Assembly: GCA_900095095.1 (NCBI GenBank)
Contig: FMBT01000466.1
Location: forward strand, 24,695-88,694
Source: Fragilariopsis cylindrus CCMP1102
Lineage: Eukaryota > Bacillariophyta > Bacillariophyceae > Bacillariales > Bacillariaceae
Direction: 5' to 3'
DNA length: 64,000 bases
Below the pieces are notes generated by a model. The model had not been told where the DNA came from and did not search any database. It saw nothing but the letters and a program-made list of their open reading frames with translations. The position numbers and the translations under genes are program-made. Positions 22,127-32,738 of this stretch are shown piece by piece; the stretch's first letter is position 1; every line of letters starts with the position of its first letter.

Positions 22127-22680
22127 TACCTTCAATTTATACAAACTGTACACTAAAAGCACCAACCACACACACTTATAGTACACATATCAATTATTCC
22201 TCCAACCAACTTGTTGCTGTTGTTGTTTCCTGGTGTATTGTTTCAAGGCGTGCAGATTTCATTCCTACCATCCACCACTTACCCACTACCAGTGATCTGT
22301 TGATGCAGTTTCATATAGTTTTTCATGAGTTGGTGCTAACAGTCTTCAAGGCTCTGCTTCATACCACCTACTGTATTGTTGTTTTTCCTTACTCTATTGC
22401 TAAATTTCTGGACATAATCTGTTGCTAACAGGCTAGGGCTTGTTCTTGTTTCATGCCATGTGCATTCCATTTGCCCTGTTGCTATGTGCACCTCATGCCA
22501 TGTACTCTGCTGCTTACCATCCCTGTTTCTATTTCCACCACTTACCTACTACCAGTGATCTGTTGATGCAGTTTCATATAGTTTTTTCATGAGTTGGTGC
22601 TAACAGTCTAAGGCTCTGCTACATACCACCTACTGCATTGTTGTTTTTCCTTACTCTACTGCTAAATTTACTGATGCTCT
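22127..22680. repeat. Duplicated 140-bp segment plus short tandem repeat
   Basis: The segment around CTACCAGTGATCTGTTGATG, through to CTTACTCTATTGCTAAATTT, occurs at about 22272-22413 and again at 22538-22680 with few differences. Just before, a 33-bp unit (ACCTTCAATTTATACAAACT...) occurs twice at 22083 and 22127. Confidence 0.75.
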
Positions 22681-24065
22681 GCTGTTCACCTTCTTGTTTC
22701 CAATTCAGTTCACTTGCTGTTGTCAGCCTTGCTGTTGCTGTTGCTGTTGTTTCATGCTTTGTTATTTAACAGCCATGTCAGTCTAGGGCTGTGTTATTGC
22801 TCACCCACCTTCTTCTTTTTCTTTTAGTCAATTTCCTGTTTAACCTTCTTTTCTAGCTGATCTTATACTACACCTTGTTGTTGTTATTGTTCCACATCAT
22901 CTATTGCTAATAGTTCAGGGCTATATTGTTTACCATATAGTGATATAGCACAGCTTCAGCTATGGTGAATTTACTTTGGTATGGATTTATCTTAGTACAT
23001 GCATTTTTTGATAACATCCTATTGCACCCAGTAATGATGTGTGTATAAGGAGTGTAACTGGGAGAGTAAGTGAGTAGAGAGCAGCATACTCACCTGCATC
23101 ATATTCAACTACAGCAACATCACCACCTACTGTGGCGGCAGTAGCACTACACAACAACCAAAAACAACAACAACAGCAGAGGACATCAAGTTGCAGTTCA
23201 TCAACATACTCAAAAGGAGGGGAGGCTTCAAGTTGTTACAGACAAGATGGTTGCAATGCAGTACAACTAGATACCATCATATTCCATAAACTGTTGGTAA
23301 TTCCTACATTTGCTCCTGATTTTAAAAGTAGACATCATTCTATTTTTATTTTCTGTTTTTATTCTTCCTTACAACACCTACCCACCAGCATCTTTTGTAC
23401 CATGATAAACTGATGACAAAACCAAGAATCTCCTTGTGGCTACTAATCTTCCTGATCAATTTCAGTTACCTAGTCTGTTTGTGTGTCCCTCATCCTCAGG
23501 TGTGTCAGTGATGCTTTTTCAACTGATCATCTGCCTCATTTGTGCTCATTTACCATGCAATGATACCAAGATGCATTGTCATTGCTGTCTTCTTGCAGGA
23601 AAGAGACACTGTGGATATAGTTATACGGTCACACATCTACTCTTACAATTGCAGTCTATGGAATGGTATTACTATTACTGCATTGTGCAAGTCTTCTTGT
23701 AGGAAAGGGTCACAGTGTGTTATGGTCATCATGACATGGATGGCGCGGGTAGATGTATCAATACATTATGATGGTGTACCAGCATCAAACATTTTTTAGT
23801 ACAGCTAGCTTCATGTCATTGTCCTCATCCATCTACGAAAATGAAGTAATGGAGATGATGCATACTTCATCATTTATCTTCTGACTGACATTGTGCATAC
23901 CTACAGAACAGAAAATCTTATTCCTTATATGAATGCTAGTAATTTGCATCTTCAGTGGGCAGTCTGGATTCAGAAGAAGCATTCTCATTCATACCCACAT
24001 GTCATACATACTACACACATCAATATTCATACAGAGTAGAGAGAGAAAGATATAAAAAGTATATG

Positions 24066-24565
24066 GATAGAGACTAAGATTTTGTGTTGAATCTTCTTTT
24101 GACGGGATGAGATTTGCTGAGAACCCGGAAGAGAGCTTCCCACATGGCTACGTCACCCATCGAAACAATTCAAATCGTGATTTGAATTTTGTGATAAGCG
24201 GATTTTAGATTTAGTCACTTCAAGCGACTACTGTAACTCGTGTTCCCAAGAGGACAAGCGACTACAATTGACCAACCTACTTGAAGTACTGTTGTTGCAG
24301 CATATTACACGCGTACAACTTGTGCATCGCAAACTTTTACCGCGCGACGTTGAAGACGATTGATTTTCTCTCACTCGTTGAACTCAATTGATCACAAATG
24401 ATCGACTTTACGGTATCTTTTTCTTGTTTTAAATTATTTTACTTTCACATCCGCTAGAAAAACGGGAAAAGAAGAAGAACAACATTCATTCTGTGGAAGG
24501 CATTCGTTGCACTCACATTTTTTTTATTTCAAATAATAAAATACAGTACACAAACAAACACAATC
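24066..24565. promoter_or_regulatory. Upstream region of the antenna gene
   Basis: CpG content returns to normal at about 24100. The last 80 bases before the ATG are A/C-rich (AATACAGTACACAAACAAACACAATC), a leader type shared by other genes in this window. No defined promoter element was recognised. Confidence 0.35.
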
Positions 24566-25198
24566 ATGAAATCTGTTATCGTCGCTTCCCTTATCGCCTC
24601 CGCTGCTGCTTTCGCACCAGTTGCCCAAAAGGCATCCTCCACTTCGTTGGCTGCATTCGAAGATGAACTTGGAGTTCAGCCACCACTTGGTTTCTTTGAT
24701 CCATTAGGACTTCTTAATGGAGATGATGATCAAGAGTACTTCAACCGTCTTCGATACACTGAAATCAAGCACGGACGTATCTGTCAATTGGCCTTCCTTG
24801 GTCAAGTTGTCACCCGTGCTGGAATCCATCTTCCTGGAAACATCGATTACTCCGGTGATTCTTTTGATTCATTCCCAAATGGATTAGCCGCCATCCGTGG
24901 TGGAGATGCCATTCCATTCGCTGGAGTTGGACAAATCATCTGCTTCATCGGATTCCTGGAAGTTGCCTTCATGAAGGATGTACCAGGAACTGGAAATGAA
25001 TTCGTTGGTGATTTCCGTAACGGATACATTGATTACGGATGGGATGATTTTGATGAAGAAACCAAGCTTCAAAAGCGTGCCATTGAACTGAACAATGGAC
25101 GTGCTGCCATGCTTGGTATTCTTGGACTTATGGTCCATGAACAAATCGCCAAGATCGGTTACGTTGCCGACCTTCCTTTGATTGGTACACTCAAATAA
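24566..25198 (+). CDS. Fucoxanthin-chlorophyll a/c light-harvesting protein
   Basis: 210 aa, intronless. Residues 1-16 are the signal peptide of a bipartite plastid leader, ending in the diatom motif ASAAAFAP with the critical Phe at 16. Helix 1 carries YTEIKHGRICQLAFLG (Glu/Arg chlorophyll-binding pair), helix 2 lies around GVGQIICFIGFLEVAFM, and helix 3 carries ELNNGRAAMLGILGLMVHEQ. The length matches the FCP family (about 200 aa). It would sit in thylakoid membranes and pass excitation energy to the photosystems using fucoxanthin and chlorophylls a and c. Codon use is tidy and GC-richer than neighbouring genes, as expected for a highly expressed gene. An Lhcf- or Lhcr-like placement needs a tree. 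Confidence 0.95.
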   Translation: MKSVIVASLIASAAAFAPVAQKASSTSLAAFEDELGVQPPLGFFDPLGLLNGDDDQEYFNRLRYTEIKHGRICQLAFLGQVVTRAGIHLPGNIDYSGDSFDSFPNGLAAIRGGDAIPFAGVGQIICFIGFLEVAFMKDVPGTGNEFVGDFRNGYIDYGWDDFDEETKLQKRAIELNNGRAAMLGILGLMVHEQIAKIGYVADLPLIGTLK

Positions 25199-26832
25199 AG
25201 CAATTTGCTTTATTTGATTGATATATGAATACATACCCACCCGTACGTTTTTAATGTCGACGACAAACATACGGCGACGAAAGATTACCATCTTCTTGTC
25301 GGCCTTTCATATTCATCACCATCATCTTCTCCTGTATCGGTCGAGTTGAGTACATGATTTTACATTTACATTTACATTTAATATATTATTATAAACTTCT
25401 ATTCCCGAAACACAACACAACTACATCATCGTACTTTTGAATTTTTCTACTACTGTAGACTACTATTAATATTAATACCAGTCTTAAACGGTAGTAATGA
25501 ATATATTAATTAGATTAGACACAATATCTCGCTACATGTACTGTGTTCATTATTTATCTGCCTACCCCATGCTGCCTGCCGTCGTGCTCCTTGATCTTAA
25601 TTTGGACTACGTGATGTCAAAGAGGCCTCAAAATATGGCCTATTTATTAATATTGTGGTAGGCCGTATTTTTTAGAAGAGCACACCACAATTATGCAAAA
25701 CCAAACTCACGACATACAGTATCTTCCGGTAAATAAAAGCAGGTGCTTCAAATCCAGCAGTGAGTTTGAGTTTACTAGTACGTACACAGTACAGTACGTA
25801 CTTTGTTCGTTTCGTTTCGCTTCGCGAAAACATAATAAATCCAATCAGCACAGAACAATTTTTCTAGTCTATCTTCCTACATAACTACTACAATATACAC
25901 AGTACACTGACGAATACAGTAACATAGTACTTCAACAAGTACAGTACTAAACGATCTGATTGTTGCTTCATTCATTCCGACTGTACGTATGTCGTACAGG
26001 AAGGTTCCAGCCCTTTTGTTCTAGGGTAAAAGTATGGCTACGAATCGAATCCAACATTTTTCGAAAAGTTAAGATTATACATTGAATCGTATAGTTCTGT
26101 TGTTTACAATGATACTGATCAAGCTGTTCTGTTGTTCTATTTCCATCAAGTTTCCATTTTCATATTGAACTAGATAAATAATTGGGGATAAAGAACAAGA
26201 ATGCGAAGCGAAGGTTGATCTTGTGATAGGAGTAGCTCACAATAATACGAAGCGAAGGGAAGGTTTTGATTTTGTGATACGATGAACTGGGTTTCTATCC
26301 GTGATACAGTGGAATAGAAATAGCTTACAAGGGATAGCTTGGAGTGTACTACCATTTCGACATGACAAATGAGGCAATCACAGTTCACACGCTTTTTCTT
26401 TGTCATTATTTAGTTACTGCGCGTTTGAAAATTCATAAATTTAGGCCGCTGGAATACACTAACGTTAGTATTATTGATTGCTTCGTCGCGTCAAATGCGA
26501 GTTCTCTCGATCACTGTTTTATCATTTAGATTAATTCACGATGATAGGAATAATTGCAGAAATACTACTTCTAGAAATATATGCTAGCTAGCTAGTAACT
26601 ACCTGTTACATAGATCGCTGGATCCAACGTGTGATGCAATTTTTTGATGCAATTCTTCTTGATTGATTGATTGATGATGGATGATGATGATTGTTGCTGT
26701 CTTGTGTTGTAAATCAAATCCTTTCGATATATATATATATATGATATCATAAATCATAAAAGTAGCAAACACATACAGAGCATATCAACACACACAATAT
26801 ACTGTATAGCAACGTAGTATAAATAAAAGATA
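25199..26832. other. Intergenic, about 1.6 kb, no gene
   Basis: Starts with the 3' UTR of the antenna gene. Contains (TTTACA)n at 25361-25380, several TACTGTAC-type palindromic strings and diverged AAGCGAAGG repeats at about 26190-26260. Frames present are short and start with non-ATG codons. Confidence 0.5.
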
Positions 26833-27096
26833 ATGAAATACATAATGGAATATCAAATGATGGACTATCGATACATTTTTTTGAAGGAAGAAGCAAAATA
26901 CTGCAGTCTTGAATATAGAACTGTTAAATTACTCAAAGAAAGAGAGGAGACATTCCAAAATCGTCGATTATCAATGATTCAGGTAGGCGACGAGAACGGA
27001 GGGACGAAAATTGTAGAGGGAAATAATGGAGGAAAGAGGCAGAACTCAAGAGAAGATGACTTAATTTACTTCGATTCGCAACTGAATGTATGGTAA
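26833..27096 (+). CDS. Small hypothetical protein (87 aa)
   Basis: ATG at 26833 after an AT-rich leader with a TATAAATA-like string 15 bases upstream. The N-terminal half is Glu/Lys-rich and helical (FLKEEAKYCSLEYRTVK, LLKEREETFQNRRLSM), and the second half is Gly/Asn-rich. There is no signal peptide and no known domain. Composition is protein-like but the length does not exclude chance. Confidence 0.35.
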   Translation: MKYIMEYQMMDYRYIFLKEEAKYCSLEYRTVKLLKEREETFQNRRLSMIQVGDENGGTKIVEGNNGGKRQNSREDDLIYFDSQLNVW

Positions 27097-27434
27097 TACG
27101 AATCACGGAATATGCAAAATAATTTGAGATAAAAATGATATTCGTTTTTAAAAAGCTAGATGAAACTTTTGTCTACAACTAGCTAGAACCCAAAGGTTGA
27201 TTTACTATAATCTTCTCCGAATGTGATGATCCCCGTAAGGCTGTGAGAAATTACGAAAAAGAGAGAAACGGAAGGGATCATATTTTAATTTCAGTTTGAT
27301 TTTATAGTTCTGTTTATTCAAATATATATCACTATATATTCTTTTATCCCTATAATATCATTCAGTCCATGTCGATGGGATCATTCTATCTCTTCCTCTC
27401 TTCATTCGCTGATTCGCTGATTCGCTGCTTGTTC
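27097..27434. other. Spacer between convergent genes
   Basis: AT-rich with AATATATAT-type strings near 27320. No gene. Confidence 0.4.
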
Positions 27435-28580
27435 TTAAAGCAGCGCAACAACACTAACAGCACCAAGAATAGCACTAAGCATGGTACCCATCGATGCTCC
27501 TGAAGCGGTTTGGTAAGCACCTGGACCATCATCTTCGGCTTTGATTTCAACGGAAAGGTCAAATTCAGATGTGACGGCAGCCTCCTCCTCTGCTTGTTGA
27601 AGAGAACGGAGACCCCCAGCAGCAAGACGTCTAGCCCCGAATTGCACTGATGCAACACCATAACCTCTAACTTGTCCTGCTGTAGCATAGAAAGCAGCGA
27701 ACAAGATAGAACTTAACTGACAATAATCACCTGCGGCGCATGCAGTTGGATCGTATATAGTTAATAAATTATCTGCAGCGATACCAGCTTCAACGGCTAC
27801 TTGAGTGATAAGGTCTCTTGTCCATTCAAATGAATCAACAGAACGCATCTTGATACCATCAGCAATACCAGCTGCATCAGGTTTGATACATACAGTAATG
27901 AATGAACCCTGACTGAGTGCAGCGGTAGCATCAGCAACTGCTGCATCACTTCCTGGTACACACATATAACCCTCCACGGTGTAGGTTTGTGTAGCAATAT
28001 TGGCAGGTAAATATTTTGGTTGAACATTAATATCATCAATAGTGAATCCACTAGAAAGATCAACCGTCAAGGTAACAACCGATTCCAAAAAGTTTACTTC
28101 AAGTGGTGAATCACCCAGTGTTTTAAGTCCAAGTCGTACACAATAGACAATAGTAGCACCAATTATTCCATCTATATCAGTTTCGGTGTAAATAGCAGCA
28201 TTACCTGCGATAGAGTTGTCATCAATACCAATCGGAACTCGTACAGTCTTTGCATCAATATCAAATGATGCTGGATTGGTTTCACTACCAGCAGCAACAT
28301 CAATAAGATCACTTGTGATAATACCGGTGGCAACAACATTCCCACCTTCCCCACTGCATCCTGAAGAATCATAAACTTCATAGTATGCCTGACCAGCATC
28401 AACAAAGTTACTAACAGAATAGTCAAATGTGAAGTCCATTCCAACATTTGTAAATACAGGATCAGCGATACTCCACTTCTCGGCGAGACTAGCAAGGCCA
28501 CGATATATCTTTTGTGCCATAGTGGTTTTACTGACGGCAGCACTGACAACAAAGAGGAGGGTTGAGGTAAAGAATTTCAT
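27435..28580 (-). CDS. Secreted surface-type protein with GPI-like tail
   Basis: 381 aa, intact, ATG at 28580. The signal peptide is residues 1-22 (MKFFTSTLLFVVSAAVSKTT). The body has beta-rich, Asp/Thr-rich repeats with conserved Cys pairs (SSGCSGEGG, IVYCVRLG, GYMCVPGS, FITVCIKP, TACAAGDYCQLS), resembling extracellular beta-sandwich domains. An RRLAAGGLRSLQ stretch could be a processing site near residue 315. The last 20 residues (GTMLSAILGAVSVVALL) are hydrophobic with small residues before them, as for a GPI anchor or a C-terminal membrane anchor. Probably a cell-wall or plasma-membrane protein. Function unknown. Confidence 0.75.
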   Translation of the reverse strand: MKFFTSTLLFVVSAAVSKTTMAQKIYRGLASLAEKWSIADPVFTNVGMDFTFDYSVSNFVDAGQAYYEVYDSSGCSGEGGNVVATGIITSDLIDVAAGSETNPASFDIDAKTVRVPIGIDDNSIAGNAAIYTETDIDGIIGATIVYCVRLGLKTLGDSPLEVNFLESVVTLTVDLSSGFTIDDINVQPKYLPANIATQTYTVEGYMCVPGSDAAVADATAALSQGSFITVCIKPDAAGIADGIKMRSVDSFEWTRDLITQVAVEAGIAADNLLTIYDPTACAAGDYCQLSSILFAAFYATAGQVRGYGVASVQFGARRLAAGGLRSLQQAEEEAAVTSEFDLSVEIKAEDDGPGAYQTASGASMGTMLSAILGAVSVVALL

Positions 28581-29792
28581 GTTATGGTTTGATTAGTAGT
28601 ATCATTGCAGTAGTACTAGTAGTAGTTTTAGGTTAATATCTTTTTGATATAGAAACATAGTATTTTAGTATTTCGTGTTTGTGTGTGTTTGTATTTGCTT
28701 TTTGAAGTTTTACTCTTTTGAATTGTGAGAAGAAGGATCGTACACTTTCAACGCAACCAACTTTTGAAGTTTTACTATTTTGAATTGTGAGAAGAAGGAT
28801 GGTAAACTTTCAACGCAACCAAGAAGAATGAGGTATGGCATATTAATTCTATCAGCTATTCTATTCGTAGTAATATCAATCATGAATCGGTCCAATCGAT
28901 CCAATGGGGATCGGGTCATAGTACGAGTAAATTTTCTTAAATGCGTTGGGCGAAGAATAACCCAAAGGTGAAGATGTCAAAATTTCACAGTAAAATAGTT
29001 CAATTTCACACATAAGAAAACTTCAATTTCACAAAACATTGCTTTGCGCGCACCAAATTCTAGAATTGGGGGTTCGCTTCAAGTCCAGCAATATAAATCA
29101 TAGCAGTACTAGTTACAATTAATGCAAAATATTAAGATCGTCTTGGAACTTATGTACAAACATCGCTCATAATATTGATAATTAATTGAGCATCGCCTTT
29201 TATGCATCAATAGAGATGCCCTCCGATTTGACTATCAAGAAAATGTTTCGCCGCGTCATCCACTTATTCTGACTTCTATCTTTTATAGCTTATGAAAAGA
29301 GGAATACAACAGTATCGCCTTCTGAAATTTAAGGAAATAGCTATATTAGGGGCGGCGGCCTGATCGTTCTCTTTTTCATTTTAATCTAACATAAGTATTA
29401 CTTTCTACAGAACAAGTTCGCTTTTTTAATTAATCTAACACAAATGTCCATTATATCACTTACCTTAAGTAAATGAACCGCTATACTATGACCCACCACC
29501 AAACACATTCTTGGCGGTATCCTAATCGTTGTCGGTATTTTAATCGTTATCTAGCGCGACCGCAGCTGGTTCCACGCAGTATTTAGATATTAGGCTTGTT
29601 CTAATAATTGAATACAGTAAGGTTCGATAGTACAATTAAACGGTGATACAGTATAGTGAGAATAGCTTTGATCACAAAATTGTAATTTACTTCGAATTCT
29701 CATAATAAACAAGTAGTATTCAGTTTGACATAGCTACTGCATCAATTCTCAGAATATAATATTATTAATAACACTAATAAAACACAATAATA
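28581..29792. other. Intergenic with a 62-bp tandem duplication
   Basis: The unit TTTGAAGTTTTACT(C/A)TTTTG through CAACGCAACCAA occurs twice, at 28701-28762 and 28763-28824. The rest is AT-rich with no supported gene. Confidence 0.65.
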
Positions 29793-30494
29793 ATGAATTC
29801 AAATAGAACTAAAAACGAAAGATGGGAGTCAATAGACTTGAGCTTGGACAATGGATATCCATTACACACTTTAAGAAGACCATTTCGAAGACCATCCTTC
29901 GACTTCGATCGTTGCCTCTTGAGTAGCAGTACGAGTAGCATTTCGCTTGATTCTTGTTCCAGTACGAGTAGCATTTCACTTGATTCTTGTTCCAACTTTG
30001 ACAGAAGTAACAGCTTTGACAGGAATAGCAGCTTTGACAAAAGTAGCATCGTACAACCGTCACCGTCATTAACAATAAGGACGAGTAGGAATAACTTGTT
30101 ACGATGCAGCACGAATAAGATGGTGGATAGTATAGGTAGTACTAATAGTTTCTACAATTTTAGTGGTAGGAAATCATCTCTAACAGCATCATCACCATTA
30201 CCGAACAAAAACAAAAGCAAGAATAATGGCAGCGGCAATAACACCACCAGGAAACTTACATCTCCTGCACACCTGAGCATAAGTAGCGTAATCAGTCCGA
30301 TTACCAATGCAAATCATCATCAAAATCAACGTCGATGGTTAACAACAGTAGAAAATGAATATGAAGATGAAGATGAATTTGCGAATGATAAACCGAGCCG
30401 ATGGTCAGCAACAGCAGCAAATGAAGATTATGCAAGTGATAAACCGATCTGTATGATCAGACGAGTCTCAAGTACGTATTCGCTCATTAAGTAA
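29793..30494 (+). CDS. Ser/Asn-rich hypothetical protein (233 aa)
   Basis: Single exon from ATG 29793. Contains two copies of an STSSISLDSCS repeat (about 49-67), then an F-D-R/K-S/N repeat, and poly-Asn/Lys linkers. It ends with a repeated DKPSRWSAT / DKPICMIRRVSSTYSLIK block whose RRVSS looks like a basophilic kinase site. Mostly disordered. A regulatory or nuclear protein is possible but unsupported. Confidence 0.5.
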   Translation: MNSNRTKNERWESIDLSLDNGYPLHTLRRPFRRPSFDFDRCLLSSSTSSISLDSCSSTSSISLDSCSNFDRSNSFDRNSSFDKSSIVQPSPSLTIRTSRNNLLRCSTNKMVDSIGSTNSFYNFSGRKSSLTASSPLPNKNKSKNNGSGNNTTRKLTSPAHLSISSVISPITNANHHQNQRRWLTTVENEYEDEDEFANDKPSRWSATAANEDYASDKPICMIRRVSSTYSLIK

Positions 30495-30884
30495 TAACCA
30501 AAAATGGAGAGGGACAAGTTTTACTCTCCATCTCACACACAGTACTAAACAGGCCCGTCCGTATCTATTCTGGAAAATGCATGTTCATGTTCAAAATTAA
30601 ACTTTGTCCACAGCAACAACAATAAGGAAGAAGAAACGAATGAACGAATGAATACCCGAAGATTTTGAAACAAGAAACATAGAACCAAATCTGAGAGTAT
30701 AACTTACACAAATTATGCATACCATCTACATATACTACTTTAAAGTAACACACGCACACACACACACATACACATGCACACACACAGACATACACATACA
30801 CAATAGTAACAACTATCATAAGTTTACTATAATTTTACTGGCAATACACACGTATCTTTTATTCTATTCTATATAAAAACACTG

Positions 30885-30920
<36 letters not shown>

Positions 30921-31064
30921 CATAGCCACGAATATTAAGCTGAACTGAACTGAACTGAACTGAGCTCCATTGAAAGAATCGTTCAATAACATCATCTTTT
31001 GATCTTGATTGGACGAAAGAACGACTACGTGATGGCGGTGATGATGGTATCGATATAGTCATCA
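30495..31064. other. Spacer with CA and TA microsatellites
   Basis: (CACA)n at about 30750-30795 and (AT)n at 30888-30914. A (CTGAA)n run lies at 30941-30963. Confidence 0.5.
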
Positions 31065-31065
31065 T
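30930..31065 (-). CDS. Possible short coding exon (SPPSRSRSF motif)
   Basis: From ATG 31065 the minus strand reads MMTISIPSSPPSRSRSF then SKDDVIERFFQW, and runs into the (CTGAA)n repeat and an (AT)n tract. The first 40 codons look protein-like and could be exon 1 of a gene whose remainder I cannot place. It may equally be chance. Confidence 0.2.
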
Positions 31066-32027
31066 TGTTGTTCCTGCTGCTGCTACTGCTGATGCTGCTG
31101 CTACTACTACAATGGATTGATGAAATTGAAATTAGGCATTTATAGTATGATAACAATATATAATAGTAGTGTCTGTCTTGGTACTGGATCGAGATTAGTC
31201 GTGACGCACCTTCCTCGGCGATACAGTATCACATCACAAATCCACTATCGTTATAATATAATAACAATATATAGTTGTAGTGTCTATCTTGGTAATGGAG
31301 TGAGATTAGTCGTGACGCACCTTCCTCAGCAATACAGTATCACATCACTTATACATCAGTAAATAAGCACCACGATCGGAAATCGGGATGTTCTTTTATT
31401 ATTTTCCATACTAAGTTACTTCGAAGTAGTACTGCAAATATATTTTTTTCATACTACTTCGAAGTAGTACCGCAAATAATGAAGTGAATGCATGTAGGCG
31501 CGAAAAGAACAAACAAACAATAATACCGCCCCCCAAACTGCTAATTGAAGGGGGCTGGTGTAGGGTGTAAACGGCTGGCTGCCAGTGGATATGATACACA
31601 GTAAATACAAAAAATATGTAGGGGGTGGAATCGATAAAAAATGTGTACAGTAGTATGAAAACATTTTTTATAAACCTCCCCCCCCCCGTTTGGCAGGATA
31701 TGCGGATGTCGTTGGAATGATATGCATACGTATCAAAAATCATACGTGGATGTGTTGAAAAGATTTTATTAATCCCCCCGTTTGGACCAAAAAAATGAAG
31801 TCGTACGAACCTCTTCGTATATAAGAGCACCCACTACCGTGTGGAATGGAATGAAACCGAGAAATTTTGTCATTCCAGTTTGAAAACCAATCAAAACTCA
31901 TTCCTGTACATAAAAAATTCAGTCTCTACCGTGCGTCATTTTTTTTGCCGCGTCAACAAAATATTACATACGCCCTGTGAATGACACACTGACACACGTC
32001 ATCAGTTACTCCTTAACAATTTGTAAT
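31066..32027. repeat. Intergenic with 111-bp tandem duplication and palindromes
   Basis: A unit beginning TAACAATATATA and containing TTAGTCGTGACGCACCTTCC occurs at 31151-31261 and 31262-31360. Two TTCGAA-centred palindromes lie at 31417-31432 and 31452-31469. C runs lie near 31676-31688. No gene supported. Confidence 0.6.
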
Positions 32028-32277
32028 TGTGACCCCTCATCGATGAGGGGTCACACCTAACAAACTACTAGTAAGATATTTTAGCCTAGTTCTAAAAAAC
32101 CACGCTTTTTCCAGATTTTCATAAAATTAACACAGTATTTAGCACGTAATTAGCAGGTAAAAATTAACTTTGACCCTTCGTGAAAGTTTTATCAAAAATT
32201 CACCTAACAAACTACTAGTAAGATATTTTAGCCTAGTTCTAAAAAACCACGCTTTTTCCAGATTTTCATAAAATTAA
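32028..32277. repeat. 28-base palindrome plus two identical 77-bp direct repeats
   Basis: 32028-32055 is a perfect palindrome centred on ATCGAT (TGTGACCCCTCAT / ATGAGGGGTCACA). It overlaps the first copy of a 77-bp repeat (32054-32130, starting CACCTAACAAACTACTAG). The second, identical copy is at 32201-32277, just before the SANT-like frame. Confidence 0.85.
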
Positions 32278-32283
32278 ATAGCA

Positions 32284-32738
32284 ATGACGAAGACGACAAC
32301 GAAGACAACGAAGAGCAACATAACAGTTGCTGTTGCCAAAGCTTCTGTTGTGCTTGGGGTGGAAAGAAGTCTTCTTCCAAAGGAGACATGTAAACGAAAA
32401 GCATTTACAGAAGAAGAAGATGTGTTCATGACTAGAGCATATGTGAATACAACTCAGGATTCTATCAAAGGCAGTGGGCAGAAAGGAAAGGCTTTCTGGA
32501 ACGAAGTATTGCAGAAATTTGACATTCTTCGTCCAGCTAGTAATACTGCTTGGGACCAGATTCAATTCAAAGAAGATTCAAAAAAACTATTGCAAAAGAA
32601 TGTACTGAGTTCTTAGCATTCTTACATGCTGCTAAGACAGTAGAACAAAGTGGTTGGTCCGTTGAACAATATATTGAGGCTGCTAACAATCTTATCGCCT
32701 ATTTAAATATCCGATCAGGATTTTTTAACACCCGTTGA
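32284..32738 (+). pseudogene. Myb/SANT-like protein, transposon-associated type, frameshifted
   Basis: ATG 32284 opens a frame with KRKAFTEEEDVFMTRAYVNT, then DSIKGSGQKGKAFWNEVLQ. This is the Myb/SANT-like domain pattern (acidic start, W/F-spaced helices) found in proteins accompanying PIF/Harbinger elements. At about 32562 the conserved sense moves to the next frame (IQRRFKKTIAKECTEFLAFL ... EQSGWSVEQYIEAANNLIAYL, ending 32738). The step coincides with a tandem ATTCA duplication (ATTCAATTCA), a 5-base insertion, so this copy is disrupted. No transposase is visible nearby. Flanking direct repeats and a palindrome suggest a small mobile-element relic. Confidence 0.6.

Larger units (their letters stand above)
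19681..24065. repeat. Gene-free CpG-depleted repeat island
   Basis: About 4.4 kb without a convincing gene on either strand. CpG dinucleotides nearly vanish: by eye none between about 20757 and 22006, and only about twenty in the whole block, while both flanks are CpG-rich. TG and CA are abundant, as expected from deamination of methylated CpG. It contains tandem array 20171-20783, a degenerate array at 20930-21790 and a duplicated 140-bp segment (separate entries). The frames present (for example 22075-22428 and 23436-23799) have non-ATG starts or poor protein character. A long-silenced repeat or transposon-derived region is the best guess. Confidence 0.7.

Noticed and set aside
23132-23413. 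Gln/Ser-rich frame in the CpG-poor island
   Set aside because: Starts at GTG and reads through CAACAG repeats, with no domain and no splice signals.
29060-29110. GGGGGTTCGCTTCAAGTCC as a tRNA T-arm
   Set aside because: No matching acceptor, D or anticodon arms could be paired around it. No tRNA or rRNA gene was recognised anywhere in the window.
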